A DNA stretch of 64,000 nt from Gammaproteobacteria bacterium (lineage in GTDB: Bacteria; Pseudomonadota; Gammaproteobacteria; Steroidobacterales; GCA-2729495): NCBI GenBank assembly GCA_030426355.1, contig JAUHYQ010000005.1, positions 186,001-250,000 on the forward strand. The letters run 5' to 3'. The notes below the pieces were generated by a model that worked only from the letters and a program-made list of their open reading frames with translations, was not told the DNA's origin and ran no database searches. A program made the position numbers and the translations under genes. Below are positions 51,194-60,395 of this stretch, one piece after another; positions within the stretch are counted from its first letter, which is position 1; every line of letters begins with the position of its first letter.

Positions 51194-52837
51194 ATGCCCA
51201 AGAAAACTCTCGGATATCGCCTACCAACACCATTGCTGATGCCCGTCGCGGCGGCCTTTCTGGTGCTGACCGGCAACGCCGCGTTTTTTGATCGCCTAAC
51301 AGACCTGTATCCGTGGGGCGCTGGTAACGCAGCCTTTCTGATCTCTGCGGGCGTTGTACTTTGGTGTGCAATCGTGCTGCTAATGAGTGTGCTTAGCGTT
51401 CTGATTCCCTTGCGTATTGTTGTATCCCTGATGATTCTGCTAGCAGCACCCATCGGCTATTTTTCCGATCAGTACGGCGTCGTCATCGATACCGACATGA
51501 TACGGAATATGTTGCAGACCGATGCATCGGAAGTTCGTGATCTTCTTACCGGTGGATTTATATTGCGATTCATTGCGGTCGGATTGATTCCCGTTGTTTT
51601 CCTGTGGTTGCCCTCGATTTATTCTCCCGGATCCCGCAAGCGTGAATGGATAACCGGCGCGCAGTCTGGTGTTGCAGCACTGCTCGTCGCAGGGATATGT
51701 CTGTTTTCATTCAGCGACGCATACGCTGTATTTTTTCGTCAGCATAAGCCAGTGCGTTTTTACACAAACCCTGCTTATGCATTGTATTCGGTTGGCAGCT
51801 TGGCAATTCAAAACACGGTTGCCGCGTCACTCAGTGATGTGAATCTTGACGGTAAAATCACGGCGACAGCGGAAGCGGCTGAGATTTATTCAGATGACCA
51901 TGACCATGACCATGAGCTGATAATAGTTGTGGTCGGTGAAACCGCCCGCAGCGATCGGTTTTCTTTGAACGGATACTCGCGTATTACCAATCCAAGGCTT
52001 GCCAGCGAAAGCGGTGTTGTCAGTTACACAAAAATATCGTCATGCGGAACCTCAACGGCATACTCGGTGCCCTGTATGTTCTCGCCTCTGCACCGCGATG
52101 AGTTTTCGAACAGCGAAGCATCGGGTATGGAAAATGTTCTCGATGTTCTTAGCAGGCTAGGGGTTAGTGTTTTATGGCGCGACAACAATTCGAGCTCAAA
52201 GGGAGTCGCGGACCGTGTGTCTTATCAGGACTATCGAAGTGCAGACGTCAATCCGGTTTGCGACCCGGAGTGTCGCGATGTCGGTATGCTGGAAGGGTTG
52301 CAGGCGTACATAGACTCGCAAAATAAAGATATCCTTATTGTCCTGCACCAGATGGGCAGTCACGGCCCAGCATACTTTAAGCGCTATCCTGACGAGTTCG
52401 AGCTTTTTACACCCGCCTGCAGAACAGAGGACATATCCAAGTGCTCGAACGAAGAGATCGGCAACGCGTACGACAACACCATTGCCTATACCGATTACTT
52501 CCTGTCCGAGGTTATTCAACTTCTAAAAGCCAACACCCCAAGATTTGAAACGGCCATGTTGTACGTGAGTGATCATGGCGAGTCGTTAGGGGAGTCAGGT
52601 TTGTACTTGCATGGTCTTCCCTATGCATTTGCACCAAAAGAGCAGACTGAAGTGCCGTTAATCATGTGGCTGGGCGAGTCATCCGACGTGGAATTGGCCA
52701 GCGCGCTGGATCTGAGCGAGCAACGCAATTCGCATGATGCCTTATTTAATGCGCTTTTGACTCTGTTCGAAGTAGCGAATACGCCGTCGGACGAAGGTCA
52801 GCCGCTTTTCTTATTGGCCAGACATGAGGTGGAATAA
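51194..52837 (+). CDS. eptA: Lipid A phosphoethanolamine transferase, EptA-like
   Basis: 547 residues if started at the methionine at 51194 (an in-frame ATG at 51167 is possible). Five N-terminal membrane helices occupy about residues 10-170; the periplasmic alkaline-phosphatase-fold domain has VVVGETARSDRFSLNGYSRITNPRL, the nucleophile region SCGTSTAYSVPCMFS, and VSDHGESLGESGLYLHGLPYA with zinc ligands. Such enzymes move phosphoethanolamine from PE to lipid A and give polymyxin resistance; MCR proteins are relatives. It overlaps the PAP2 gene by 14 bases. Confidence 0.92.
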   Translation: MPKKTLGYRLPTPLLMPVAAAFLVLTGNAAFFDRLTDLYPWGAGNAAFLISAGVVLWCAIVLLMSVLSVLIPLRIVVSLMILLAAPIGYFSDQYGVVIDTDMIRNMLQTDASEVRDLLTGGFILRFIAVGLIPVVFLWLPSIYSPGSRKREWITGAQSGVAALLVAGICLFSFSDAYAVFFRQHKPVRFYTNPAYALYSVGSLAIQNTVAASLSDVNLDGKITATAEAAEIYSDDHDHDHELIIVVVGETARSDRFSLNGYSRITNPRLASESGVVSYTKISSCGTSTAYSVPCMFSPLHRDEFSNSEASGMENVLDVLSRLGVSVLWRDNNSSSKGVADRVSYQDYRSADVNPVCDPECRDVGMLEGLQAYIDSQNKDILIVLHQMGSHGPAYFKRYPDEFELFTPACRTEDISKCSNEEIGNAYDNTIAYTDYFLSEVIQLLKANTPRFETAMLYVSDHGESLGESGLYLHGLPYAFAPKEQTEVPLIMWLGESSDVELASALDLSEQRNSHDALFNALLTLFEVANTPSDEGQPLFLLARHEVE

Positions 52838-53516
52838 TCTTGCCGCAATTATTGTGCCAGGTGTTTTGCTAATTGCCGCCTTGTGGGGCCTTGAGGTTAC
52901 AGGCGCGGATTTATCGATTCAGCAGTTATTTTTCTCGAATGAGTCGCAGTCCTGGTTAGTGGATAAGCAGGCAGCGCTTCCCAGGCTGATTTTCTACGAT
53001 GGGATCAAGAAGCTCATTATCACTTTTGGGTTAGCCATTCTGGGGTATCAACTCTATCGGATGTGCGTTGACTCTGACCCCACGGATCTGCGCGGTCTGC
53101 GGATTGTCTTGCTGTCGCTGATCCTCGTTCCGGCTGTGGTGGGGGTATTAAAAAATGTTACTAATATTGCCTGCCCATCTGCCCTGGCCGTGTTTGGGGG
53201 CAACGCCGATTACATCGGCTTGTTCAAAGGGCTAGTGAATAGCGCCCCGTCAGGAGTGCCCAACTATCGCTGCTTTCCCGCCGGACATGCCAGTGGCGGG
53301 TTTGCGCTTATGTCCCTGTATTATCTCAACTCACAGTCGCGGCTGTGGCGAATCGTCTGGTTGCTACTGGGGGTGTGTGTTGGGTGGATAATGGGCGCCT
53401 ATAAGATGCTTATCGGTGATCACTTCTTAAGCCACACGCTGACGACCATGGTGCTTGCCTGGATTATCATTAAGACGATTGCCATGTTTCTTGGTCGTAA
53501 AACGGTTGCGCAATGA
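52824..53516 (+). CDS. PAP2-superfamily membrane phosphatase
   Basis: 230 residues with several transmembrane helices. The PAP2 motifs are partly conserved: CFPAGHASGGFALMSLYY (motif 2, PSGH-like) and MGAYKMLIGDHFLSHTLTT (motif 3, His and Asp). In this family such enzymes dephosphorylate phosphatidate, PGP, undecaprenyl pyrophosphate or lipid A. In the eptA-PAP2-dgkA operon a role in lipid A or lipid recycling is likely. It overlaps dgkA by four bases. Confidence 0.88.
   Translation: MRWNNLAAIIVPGVLLIAALWGLEVTGADLSIQQLFFSNESQSWLVDKQAALPRLIFYDGIKKLIITFGLAILGYQLYRMCVDSDPTDLRGLRIVLLSLILVPAVVGVLKNVTNIACPSALAVFGGNADYIGLFKGLVNSAPSGVPNYRCFPAGHASGGFALMSLYYLNSQSRLWRIVWLLLGVCVGWIMGAYKMLIGDHFLSHTLTTMVLAWIIIKTIAMFLGRKTVAQ
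53068..53083 (-). repeat. Dispersed TGGGGTCAGAGT motif, copy 2
   Basis: The minus strand reads GTGGGGTCAGAGTCAA within the PAP2 gene, coding VDSDPTD on the plus strand. Shares a 12-base core with the copies at 13111 and 62519. Confidence 0.4.
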
Positions 53517-53887
53517 ATACACAAAACTTTAAGTCCCTGCGGCGCATACCCCGCGCTTTTCGCTATTCGCTATCCGGGTTGCGACACGCTGCCAGTGGGG
53601 AAGCGGCTTTTCAGCAAGAGCTCATTGGGCTTGGCATACTTTCACTAGTGTCTCTGGTGCTTCCGGTTGATCCGCTCCTGAAGGTCCAGTTGCTGATACT
53701 GCACCTATTCATATTGGTGGTTGAGCTGCTGAATACCGCAATTGAGGCATTGGCCGACAGGCTGTGTCAGGAGCAGGATCCCCTCATAGGGCAGGCCAAG
53801 GACATGGGCAGTGCCGCGGTATTGCTGGCCTTTTTGGCGGGAGCCGCGCTTTGGGGCTATACGATTATTACGTTGCTCCGCGGCTAA
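53513..53887 (+). CDS. dgkA: Diacylglycerol kinase DgkA
   Basis: 124 residues, the usual length. The motif VELLNTAIEALADRLCQEQDPLIGQAKDMGSAAVLLA is the family signature (E-x-LNTAIE, conserved KDMGSA), with three membrane helices. DgkA phosphorylates diacylglycerol left after EptA transfers phosphoethanolamine from PE, so it closes the cycle with its operon partner. It ends the three-gene operon; no terminator stands out. Confidence 0.95.
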   Translation: MNTQNFKSLRRIPRAFRYSLSGLRHAASGEAAFQQELIGLGILSLVSLVLPVDPLLKVQLLILHLFILVVELLNTAIEALADRLCQEQDPLIGQAKDMGSAAVLLAFLAGAALWGYTIITLLRG

Positions 53888-54152
53888 TCAGCCTCTGCTG
53901 AAGCGCCATTGATCTGGATTGGCGCCTGGTTGGGTGGAGTCATCATTTGGCCGAATTATTATTAAGTTAAATCAATGGTATTGATTGCGAAACTTTTTAC
54001 TTTTTGCCCCCTGTTCGTGCTAGATTGAATGCGAAAACAAGTAACTGTGCCGCGCCGGCATCGGGAAGTACCAGCCCCGTCGACGTATCAAGCAACATTT
54101 AATCGGCGCAGTTCAACAATCAGGCAGTACATACAATAATGAGGAAGCGGGG

Positions 54153-54872
54153 ATGATTTCCAGAATTTCGATACGGGCATTTGCGCTCGCTACATTGACG
54201 CTAACTGCGTTACCACTTTCAGCTTCACCACTTTACGATACCTTTGGGCCGCTTGACGCGACCTGGGGCGGCACCGGCATTCCGAATGGCGAGGTTGCCA
54301 TTTCCGACCAGTGGTCCAACGGCAGTACGCTGATCACCATTGCCATGAGCGCGACCCAGCGCTACAGCAATCCGGCGCTCACCAACGACGGTGCCGGCAC
54401 CTATTTTGCTCAGGCCGGCAGTAATTTTGGCGGAATGGGCGAAAGCATTTATGAGGGTGCCCTGTGGAATTTTAATTTCTACATAGACATCGACAGCCCG
54501 ACAGAGACCATCGCCGACTACGACATCACGTTGTTCTATGATTTTGATCCGGCGTTTGACAACGGTCCCGTCGGTCTGGGTACGGTGAACTTGACCGCGG
54601 GATTGGGCGCTATCACCCATTTTGAAGATTCTCAAAATTTGATGTTTGGCTCGTTTGCTACAGCGGTACCCGGTGTCGTCAGCCCGCCCGGCGGCGCTTT
54701 TGATCCGAATGCTCTGGGTGAGTACAACTTCGCGATATCGGTCAGCCAGGGTGGCTGGGGTGTTGAAAACGTGCGTATGGACGTTCAGGTGGTGCCGGTT
54801 CCCGCCGCTGTCTGGTTGTTCGGTTCGGCCTTGGCTGGTTTGGGCTGGATGAGACGCAGGCAAGTCATCTGA
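54153..54872 (+). CDS. Secreted PEP-CTERM (VPLPA-type) protein
   Basis: 239 residues preceded by GGAAGCGGGG. A signal peptide (AFALATLTLTALPLSASP) opens the protein; its C-terminus is the sorting tail VPVPAAVWLFGSALAGLGWMRRR: VPxPA motif, hydrophobic helix, then an arginine cluster. Such tails are processed by an exosortase/archaeosortase-type enzyme and released to the surface or matrix. The body is beta-rich, low in cysteine, with many Gly, Asn and Thr, as in secreted structural proteins. No exosortase is in this window. A strong terminator follows. Confidence 0.9.
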   Translation: MISRISIRAFALATLTLTALPLSASPLYDTFGPLDATWGGTGIPNGEVAISDQWSNGSTLITIAMSATQRYSNPALTNDGAGTYFAQAGSNFGGMGESIYEGALWNFNFYIDIDSPTETIADYDITLFYDFDPAFDNGPVGLGTVNLTAGLGAITHFEDSQNLMFGSFATAVPGVVSPPGGAFDPNALGEYNFAISVSQGGWGVENVRMDVQVVPVPAAVWLFGSALAGLGWMRRRQVI

Positions 54873-54900
54873 TAGCCTTCCGTCCCTAAAAATTGTTCTT

Positions 54901-54934
54901 AGAAAACCCATCCTTGCGATGGGTTTTCTTTTTG
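54901..54934 (+). terminator. Intrinsic terminator of the PEP-CTERM gene
   Basis: AGAAAACCCATCC-TTGC-GATGGGTTTTCTTTTT: GAAAACCCATC pairs with GATGGGTTTTC, ending in a T-run. Confidence 0.9.
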
Positions 54935-55031
54935 CGGCGATTGCCAGCATCCCTTAATAGACGACCCCTATGTCGAGGCGCTCTGATGGGTTATCGTGTG
55001 CGGGGAACCAAAATGATGGCAGGGGCAGTTT

Positions 55032-55466
55032 GTGCTGGTTGTAATTACTACCGCCGCGGCATTAATCGTGATTACCGTGTTAATACACGGTATAGGCACA
55101 ACCAGGTGGCTGGATTTCCTTATAAGACGGCACACCGGCACGGACGGCCGGTTCAGGCCAAATTCGCCGCTCTTGGTCATCAGCAGCACAGCGCTACTGC
55201 TGGTCGCGCTGCATCTCATTGAAATTGGCTTGTGGGCCGTTACCTATCGTGTCCTCGTTCCTGACCAGCTCACCACTTTCGAGCAAGCCGCGTACTTTTC
55301 GGCCGTGACTTTCACAACCCTAGGCTATGGCGATATCACGCTGAGTTCCGCATGGCGTATTCTGAGTGGTTTTGAGGCCATTGATGGCATTCTTTTAATA
55401 GGCTGGACAACCGCCTTTTTATTCGCAGTGTTACAAAAAATATGGGGCAACAGAATTCATGAATGA
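55032..55466 (+). CDS. Two-helix potassium channel-like protein
   Basis: 144 residues from a GTG at 55032 behind AGGGG. An N-terminal helix (TTAAALIVITVLIHGI) and two more (SPLLVISSTALLLVALHLIEIGLWAV; GILLIGWTTAFLFAV) flank a pore loop with the K+ selectivity filter TTLGYGD (SAVTFTTLGYGDITLS). It belongs to the Ion_trans_2 group. Its end overlaps the AI-2E-type permease by eight bases. Presumably a small tetrameric channel; ion and gating are not known. Confidence 0.85.
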   Translation: MLVVITTAAALIVITVLIHGIGTTRWLDFLIRRHTGTDGRFRPNSPLLVISSTALLLVALHLIEIGLWAVTYRVLVPDQLTTFEQAAYFSAVTFTTLGYGDITLSSAWRILSGFEAIDGILLIGWTTAFLFAVLQKIWGNRIHE

Positions 55467-56574
55467 TGTAGAGCGTCTTGCAAACGAGGAGGCCTTTAGT
55501 CGCAATGCCATGTCTGCATTTTTGCGGATAGCGGCCCTGGTACTGCTGGTGAGTTACTGCCTGACGGTTGTCGGGCCGTTTCTGGGCATCGCGTTGTGGG
55601 GCATCCTGATCTCGATTGCCGTATATCCGCTGCATATAAAGCTTACCAGTTTGATCGGCAATAATAAGAAGCTGTCAGCCACCATCGTTACGTTGGTGGG
55701 GCTATTGGTGCTATGGGTGCCTGGCTGGCTGGTAGCCGATTCGACGATCTCTACGGCTACTCACCTGGCGGGTGAAGTTAAGTCGGGTAGCCTCGCCATT
55801 CCGCAGCCGAGCAGCAGTGTGGCCGAATGGCCTGTTATTGGCGAACGCGTATTTGAAATCTGGAGTAAGGGAGCCACTGGCCTGCAGGATCTTTCGGCGC
55901 AGTATCGGCCGCAATTAATTCAAGTTGGTGAATGGCTACTAAAATCAGCCGGCACACTGTTTATAGGGCTGCTGCAGTTTACTGCGTCGATCATCATCGC
56001 CGGCGTATGCCTGATGTATGCGCGCAGCAGTTACGAAACGGCACAAGCCGTATGCAACCGTATTGCTCCCGGTCAGGGCAAGCACCTGACAGACCTGGCG
56101 ATCTCGACGATACGCAGTGTCACCAACGGAGTACTGGGCGTTGCTGCAATTCAGGCTGCGCTCGCCGGACTTGGTTTTGCCGTTGCCGGCGTTCCGGCAG
56201 CGGGCATGTTCGCGGTTGTTATCCTCGTGGTTGGGATTGTGCAGGTGCCTGCTTTGCTCATCATGTTGCCACTCATAATTTGGGTGTTCTCGTATGCCGA
56301 TCCTTTGACTGCCACTGTATTTGCCGTGTATTCCATTCTCGTTGCGCTGAGTGACAACGTGCTGAAGCCGATTCTGCTGGGGCGCGGAGTGGATCTGCCT
56401 GTGCTGGTGGTTTTGCTCGGCGCAATCGGCGGTATGCTGAGCTTCGGCGTTATAGGGCTGTTTCTCGGTGCGGTTATTCTCGGGCTGGGCTACCGGATTA
56501 TTTTCGACTGGATCTGGCAACAACCGCCAGAATCCGACAGTGCGCAAGATAACCAGGCAGCGGAAACGCCTTAG
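55459..56574 (+). CDS. AI-2E/DUF20-family membrane permease
   Basis: 371 residues with about eight transmembrane helices, e.g. GVLGVAAIQAALAGLGFAVAGVPAAGMFAVVILVVGIVQVPALLIMLPLIIWVF, and the family's repeated TV(A/F)xVY and DNVLKPILLGRGVDLPVLVVLLGAIGGMLSFGVIGLFLGAVILGLGYRI near the end. The family was named for AI-2 export but includes Na+/H+ antiporters and peptide exporters. It overlaps the potassium channel gene and directly precedes the efflux operon, which it may belong to. Confidence 0.9.
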   Translation: MNDVERLANEEAFSRNAMSAFLRIAALVLLVSYCLTVVGPFLGIALWGILISIAVYPLHIKLTSLIGNNKKLSATIVTLVGLLVLWVPGWLVADSTISTATHLAGEVKSGSLAIPQPSSSVAEWPVIGERVFEIWSKGATGLQDLSAQYRPQLIQVGEWLLKSAGTLFIGLLQFTASIIIAGVCLMYARSSYETAQAVCNRIAPGQGKHLTDLAISTIRSVTNGVLGVAAIQAALAGLGFAVAGVPAAGMFAVVILVVGIVQVPALLIMLPLIIWVFSYADPLTATVFAVYSILVALSDNVLKPILLGRGVDLPVLVVLLGAIGGMLSFGVIGLFLGAVILGLGYRIIFDWIWQQPPESDSAQDNQAAETP

Positions 56575-56579
56575 CAGCA

Positions 56580-58166
56580 ATGTGTTGTTTCTTCGGTAAA
56601 TGGGCGCGGTTGGCACCGGGCGGTTGGGTAACAGTTACCGCGGCACTGCTCGGTGGCTGCGCAATGGTGGGGCCGGATTACAAACAGCCGGTCGTTGATA
56701 TTGCCCCCGATTGGTACGAGCGCGAGTTCGCTGCGCCGATTGTAACGGCCGATGACAGTAAACGGTGGTGGGAGCGGCTCAACGACCCTGAGCTCAATCG
56801 CCTGATCGAGATTGCTCTGCAGGCCAACAATTCGCTTGAGGTAGCGGGCCTGCGGGTGTTAGAGAGCAGAGCGCAGCTGGGTATCGCCACCGGTGCGCAG
56901 TACCCGCAAGTACAGGTGGTTGCCGGTGGTGCTACCGGTGTCCGTGCGAGCAAGAATGCGGCGAATACCGTCGCCGGTGATTTGCGTTTCACGCAATACG
57001 ACGCCGGCGTCACGGCCAGCTGGGAACTGGATTTCTGGGGTCGATTTAAGCGTGGCATTGAGGCCGCAGACGCAGCATACCTTGGTTCGGTGGCCGCATA
57101 TGATCAGGCAGTTATTCTGGTAACGGCGCAGGTCGCCAGCACTTATCTTGCCATTCGAACTCTCGAAGCGCAGCTCGCCATTACGGCGGATAATATTGCC
57201 AGCCAGCAGCGCAGTTACGACATAGTTGATGTGCAGTTTCAAAACGGCAACACGTCGGAACTGGATGTCTTGCAGGCGCGCACTCAATTGTTGAGTACAC
57301 AGGCCGTCGTCCCCGCGTTACAGGCAGACCTGCGTCAGGCCAGGCACGCCTTGAGCACCCTGCTTGGCAAGGCACCGGGGTCGTTGCGCGAAGTGCTGAC
57401 CGAAGGCGGGAACATCCCGCGGGTGCCGGAGTCTCTGGCACTGGGTTTGCCGGCTGATGTGCTGCGGCAGCGACCGGATGTGCGTCAGGCGGAGTATCTG
57501 GCCATGGCGCAAAATGCCAATGTCGGGCTGGCCTCAGCCGATTTGTACCCCAGCTTTTCCATCGGCGGCTCGCTGGGATTGGTTGCCGCCGGTAACACAA
57601 ACACCACGCAAACCGGAAAAAGCGGGCTGGATCAGTTATTCAGTTCCGACAGTCTTAACTATGCCATCGGCCCCAGCTTCGTATGGACCTTCCTCAATTA
57701 CGGCCGCATTAAGAACAATATTCGGGTACAGGATGCGCGGTTACAGCAGGCGTTGGTCGCCTACCGCGAAGCCGTGATACAGGCAGCACGTGAGGTAGAA
57801 GATGCTTTGGTGGCCCTCGACGGAGCCCGCGCCCGCGATGAACTACTGGCCGAGACAGTGTCAGTGGCAGGCCGTGCAAACGATGTGGCCTTGTTGCGCT
57901 TTCGCGAAGGCTTCGCCGATTATCAGCGTGTGCTCGATGCGCAGCAGGCACTGTTCGCGCAGCAGGGTAACTATGTAGCTAACAAGAGCAATATTGTCAG
58001 CGGCTTTATTGCATTGTACGTATCTTTGGGCGGCGGTTTGCAGCTGTCGGACGGCGCTGATCCGGTCAGCCCGGTCAGTGAAGAATCATTGAATGCCATG
58101 CGCGACCGCACCGATTGGGGTGACTTGCTGGATAGTCCCGAAGAACTTCAAGAGAACGAGCCATGA
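56580..58166 (+). CDS. Outer-membrane efflux lipoprotein, NodT/OprM type
   Basis: 528 residues. Lipobox LLGGC (Cys27). The TolC/OEP fold shows duplicated halves: SAQLGIATGAQYPQVQVVAG with WELDFWGRFKRGIEAADAAY, and later SFVWTFLNYGRIKNNIRVQDARLQQALVAYREAVIQAAREVEDALVALDGAR. It would form the outer-membrane channel for the HlyD and FUSC-type genes after it. It overlaps the HlyD gene by four bases. Confidence 0.93.
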   Translation: MCCFFGKWARLAPGGWVTVTAALLGGCAMVGPDYKQPVVDIAPDWYEREFAAPIVTADDSKRWWERLNDPELNRLIEIALQANNSLEVAGLRVLESRAQLGIATGAQYPQVQVVAGGATGVRASKNAANTVAGDLRFTQYDAGVTASWELDFWGRFKRGIEAADAAYLGSVAAYDQAVILVTAQVASTYLAIRTLEAQLAITADNIASQQRSYDIVDVQFQNGNTSELDVLQARTQLLSTQAVVPALQADLRQARHALSTLLGKAPGSLREVLTEGGNIPRVPESLALGLPADVLRQRPDVRQAEYLAMAQNANVGLASADLYPSFSIGGSLGLVAAGNTNTTQTGKSGLDQLFSSDSLNYAIGPSFVWTFLNYGRIKNNIRVQDARLQQALVAYREAVIQAAREVEDALVALDGARARDELLAETVSVAGRANDVALLRFREGFADYQRVLDAQQALFAQQGNYVANKSNIVSGFIALYVSLGGGLQLSDGADPVSPVSEESLNAMRDRTDWGDLLDSPEELQENEP

Positions 58167-59287
58167 CCGAAGAAACAGAAACAGAAACACAAGCCAACGA
58201 TGAAGAAAACGCGGTAGCGGAGACCGATCCCGTTCGGCAGTGGACACTGCGGCTGCTGGTTTTGACGCTGGTATTGCTGATCGGCTACCTGATAGCTGAC
58301 CGTGCTACGCCGTTTTCCACCCAGGCGCGCGTGCATGCACTGGTGGTGCCTGTTGCTGCAGAGGTCTCCGGCACTGTTATCGAAGTTGGGGTGAAAAACA
58401 ATCAGGTCGTTACGGCGGGTGATGTGTTGTTTAGTATCGACCCGGAGCAATACGAACTGGCCGTGGCCAGTGCAGAAGCTGCCCTGAAATCTGCGCGGCA
58501 GGCTGCCGGTGCTTCGGGCTCCGGCGTTGAGGCCGCAGCGGCAAACGTGCAATCGGCCAGGGCCAATCTGGAGCGGTCTGCCCAGGATGCAACACGCTTG
58601 CGGCGCATCAAGGAGCAGGATCCGGGGGCGTTGTCTGATCGTCGGATTGAATCAGCAGAAGCCGCACTTAAGGTGGCACAGCAGCAGCTGGTTGCCGCCG
58701 AGGCCGGACTCGAACAGGCTAGGCAGAATGCGGGGGAGGCAGGCGACAGTAACTCAGGCGTGCGGCAGGCCCTCGCGGCATTGAGCCAGGCCCGCCTGAA
58801 TCTCGAACGAACCAAGGTGATGGCGCCGACCGACGGAGTGGTAACCGATGTGCGTGTCGACCGCGGCAACTTCGCGGGCGCAGGCCAACCGCAGCTCACT
58901 TTTATCTCGTCAAGCACGCTTTGGGTGCAGGCCGATTTCACCGAGAATAATCTTGGAAATCTCGACCCGGGTGATGCGGCAGAAGTTTTGTTTGATGTTT
59001 ATCCGGGCCGCGTGTTCCAGGGTCAGGCGCGCAGTATCGGTTTCGGTGTTGCAGTTGATTCGGCGCCGCTTGGCAGCTTGCCCGCTGTTCAGGACGACCG
59101 GCAATGGTTGCGCGCAGCCCAGCGTTTCCCGGTCGTTGTCGATTTTGACATGGACCCTGAGGATCGCCAGCGTCTGCGTGTCGGAGCGCAAGCCTCGGTC
59201 ATCGTTTATACCGGCGGTAACTGGCTATTTAATGCGCTTGGCAAGGTGTATGTGCGCGTTATGAGTTTGTTGTCGTATGCCTACTGA
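58163..59287 (+). CDS. HlyD-family membrane fusion protein, AaeA/EmrA-like
   Basis: 374 residues. One transmembrane helix at about 32-48 (LLVLTLVLLIGYLIADR), a lipoyl-like pair (VAAEVSGTVIEVGVKNNQVVTAGDVLFSIDPEQY) and a long coiled-coil hairpin (alanine/glutamate-rich, about 95-195), then a beta-barrel with TDGVVTDVRVDRGNF. These features are of EmrA/AaeA-type adaptors. The product links the inner-membrane FUSC-type protein to the NodT channel. Its end overlaps the next gene by 11 bases. Confidence 0.92.
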   Translation: MTEETETETQANDEENAVAETDPVRQWTLRLLVLTLVLLIGYLIADRATPFSTQARVHALVVPVAAEVSGTVIEVGVKNNQVVTAGDVLFSIDPEQYELAVASAEAALKSARQAAGASGSGVEAAAANVQSARANLERSAQDATRLRRIKEQDPGALSDRRIESAEAALKVAQQQLVAAEAGLEQARQNAGEAGDSNSGVRQALAALSQARLNLERTKVMAPTDGVVTDVRVDRGNFAGAGQPQLTFISSSTLWVQADFTENNLGNLDPGDAAEVLFDVYPGRVFQGQARSIGFGVAVDSAPLGSLPAVQDDRQWLRAAQRFPVVVDFDMDPEDRQRLRVGAQASVIVYTGGNWLFNALGKVYVRVMSLLSYAY

Positions 59288-60395
59288 TCATCAGGTATTG
59301 GCAGCCGACCGGGCGCTTGCAAGTCGGCGCATATTGCGTCTGGCACTTGGCACAGCACTTGCTATGTGGATATCGCAAGTCGGTGCCTGGCCTTTGTCAT
59401 ATATTGCGCCAGTGCTCACGTTAACGTTGCTTGCGCTGCCGTTATCGCGGCCCGGGGCAAAGTTTTTTGTTGGCACCGTAATAGCGCTGCTCGTGAGTGT
59501 TTACGGCTCGTATCTGCTACTGCCTTTGCTGCTTAACCAGGTACTTGCCGGGCTGGTTCTGCTGTCGCTGGTGCTGTTTCATATCTTCTACTTCACCGCC
59601 CGCGGCGGCCCGGTCGCCATCGGTACTTTGCTGACCATCGGCGTAACACTGACGGTTGCGGTCGGTTCCGTGTCGGTTGACGCCCTCATCCTGGTAAGCG
59701 CCGGCGTGGCCAAGGCAGCATTCCTGGGTGTAGGCATGGCCTGGCTTGGTCATGTGCTGCTGCCTGACCCGGTGGAACCGCTGCCTGCGGCAGTCGCGCC
59801 CGATAATCAGCCCGGCAAGCCACTCGCGCGGCCGAGCACCACTGAAGCCCGTCGCAATGCCATGCGCGCGATCGCTGTTGTGTTACCCATAACGGTGTGG
59901 TTCTTGTTCTCTCCGGCCAGCGCAACCAATGCCGCTGTGATGATTAAGGTGGCCGCGATGGTGCAGGAGTCGTCACGCGATCGCGTAAAGGATGCGGCTC
60001 GCTCATTGCTAACCTCGACGGCGGCGGGCGGCGCTGCAGCGATTCTGGCATGGCAACTGCTGGGGATCTGGCCTTCGTTGATGCTCTATGCGTTGCTTAT
60101 TGGTTTGGCAGGATTGGTATTCGGCAGGCGCATATTTATTGGGCGCGGGCTGGCCGAGGACGGTGCAACGTGGTCTTATGCGTTTCTGACCATGGTGGTT
60201 GTTTTGGGCCCCGCTGTGCTGGACTCGCAGTTTGGCGGCTCTGCTTCTGCTGCTTTTTATGGCCGACTTTGGATGTTTATCGGTGCGTCAATCTACGGTG
60301 TTGGCGCTGTCTACGTGTTTGAGGCGTTCTGGCCCAGGATTCAGCGATTCCCTATGATGATTGCCAGTCGAAATTTGGAAAAGCCAACTTTATGA
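59277..60395 (+). CDS. FUSC/DUF2955-type inner-membrane efflux transporter
   Basis: 372 residues with about ten helices in two blocks, from about 24-175 and 200-345, linked by a soluble loop (LPDPVEPLPAAVAPDNQPGKPLARPSTTEARRN). This is the arrangement of AaeB/FUSC proteins, which export aromatic acids. The N-terminal SRRILRLALGTALAMWISQ resembles DUF2955. It is the third part of the tripartite system. Substrate unknown; aromatic carboxylates are the family's best-known cargo. Confidence 0.85.
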   Translation: MPTDHQVLAADRALASRRILRLALGTALAMWISQVGAWPLSYIAPVLTLTLLALPLSRPGAKFFVGTVIALLVSVYGSYLLLPLLLNQVLAGLVLLSLVLFHIFYFTARGGPVAIGTLLTIGVTLTVAVGSVSVDALILVSAGVAKAAFLGVGMAWLGHVLLPDPVEPLPAAVAPDNQPGKPLARPSTTEARRNAMRAIAVVLPITVWFLFSPASATNAAVMIKVAAMVQESSRDRVKDAARSLLTSTAAGGAAAILAWQLLGIWPSLMLYALLIGLAGLVFGRRIFIGRGLAEDGATWSYAFLTMVVVLGPAVLDSQFGGSASAAFYGRLWMFIGASIYGVGAVYVFEAFWPRIQRFPMMIASRNLEKPTL

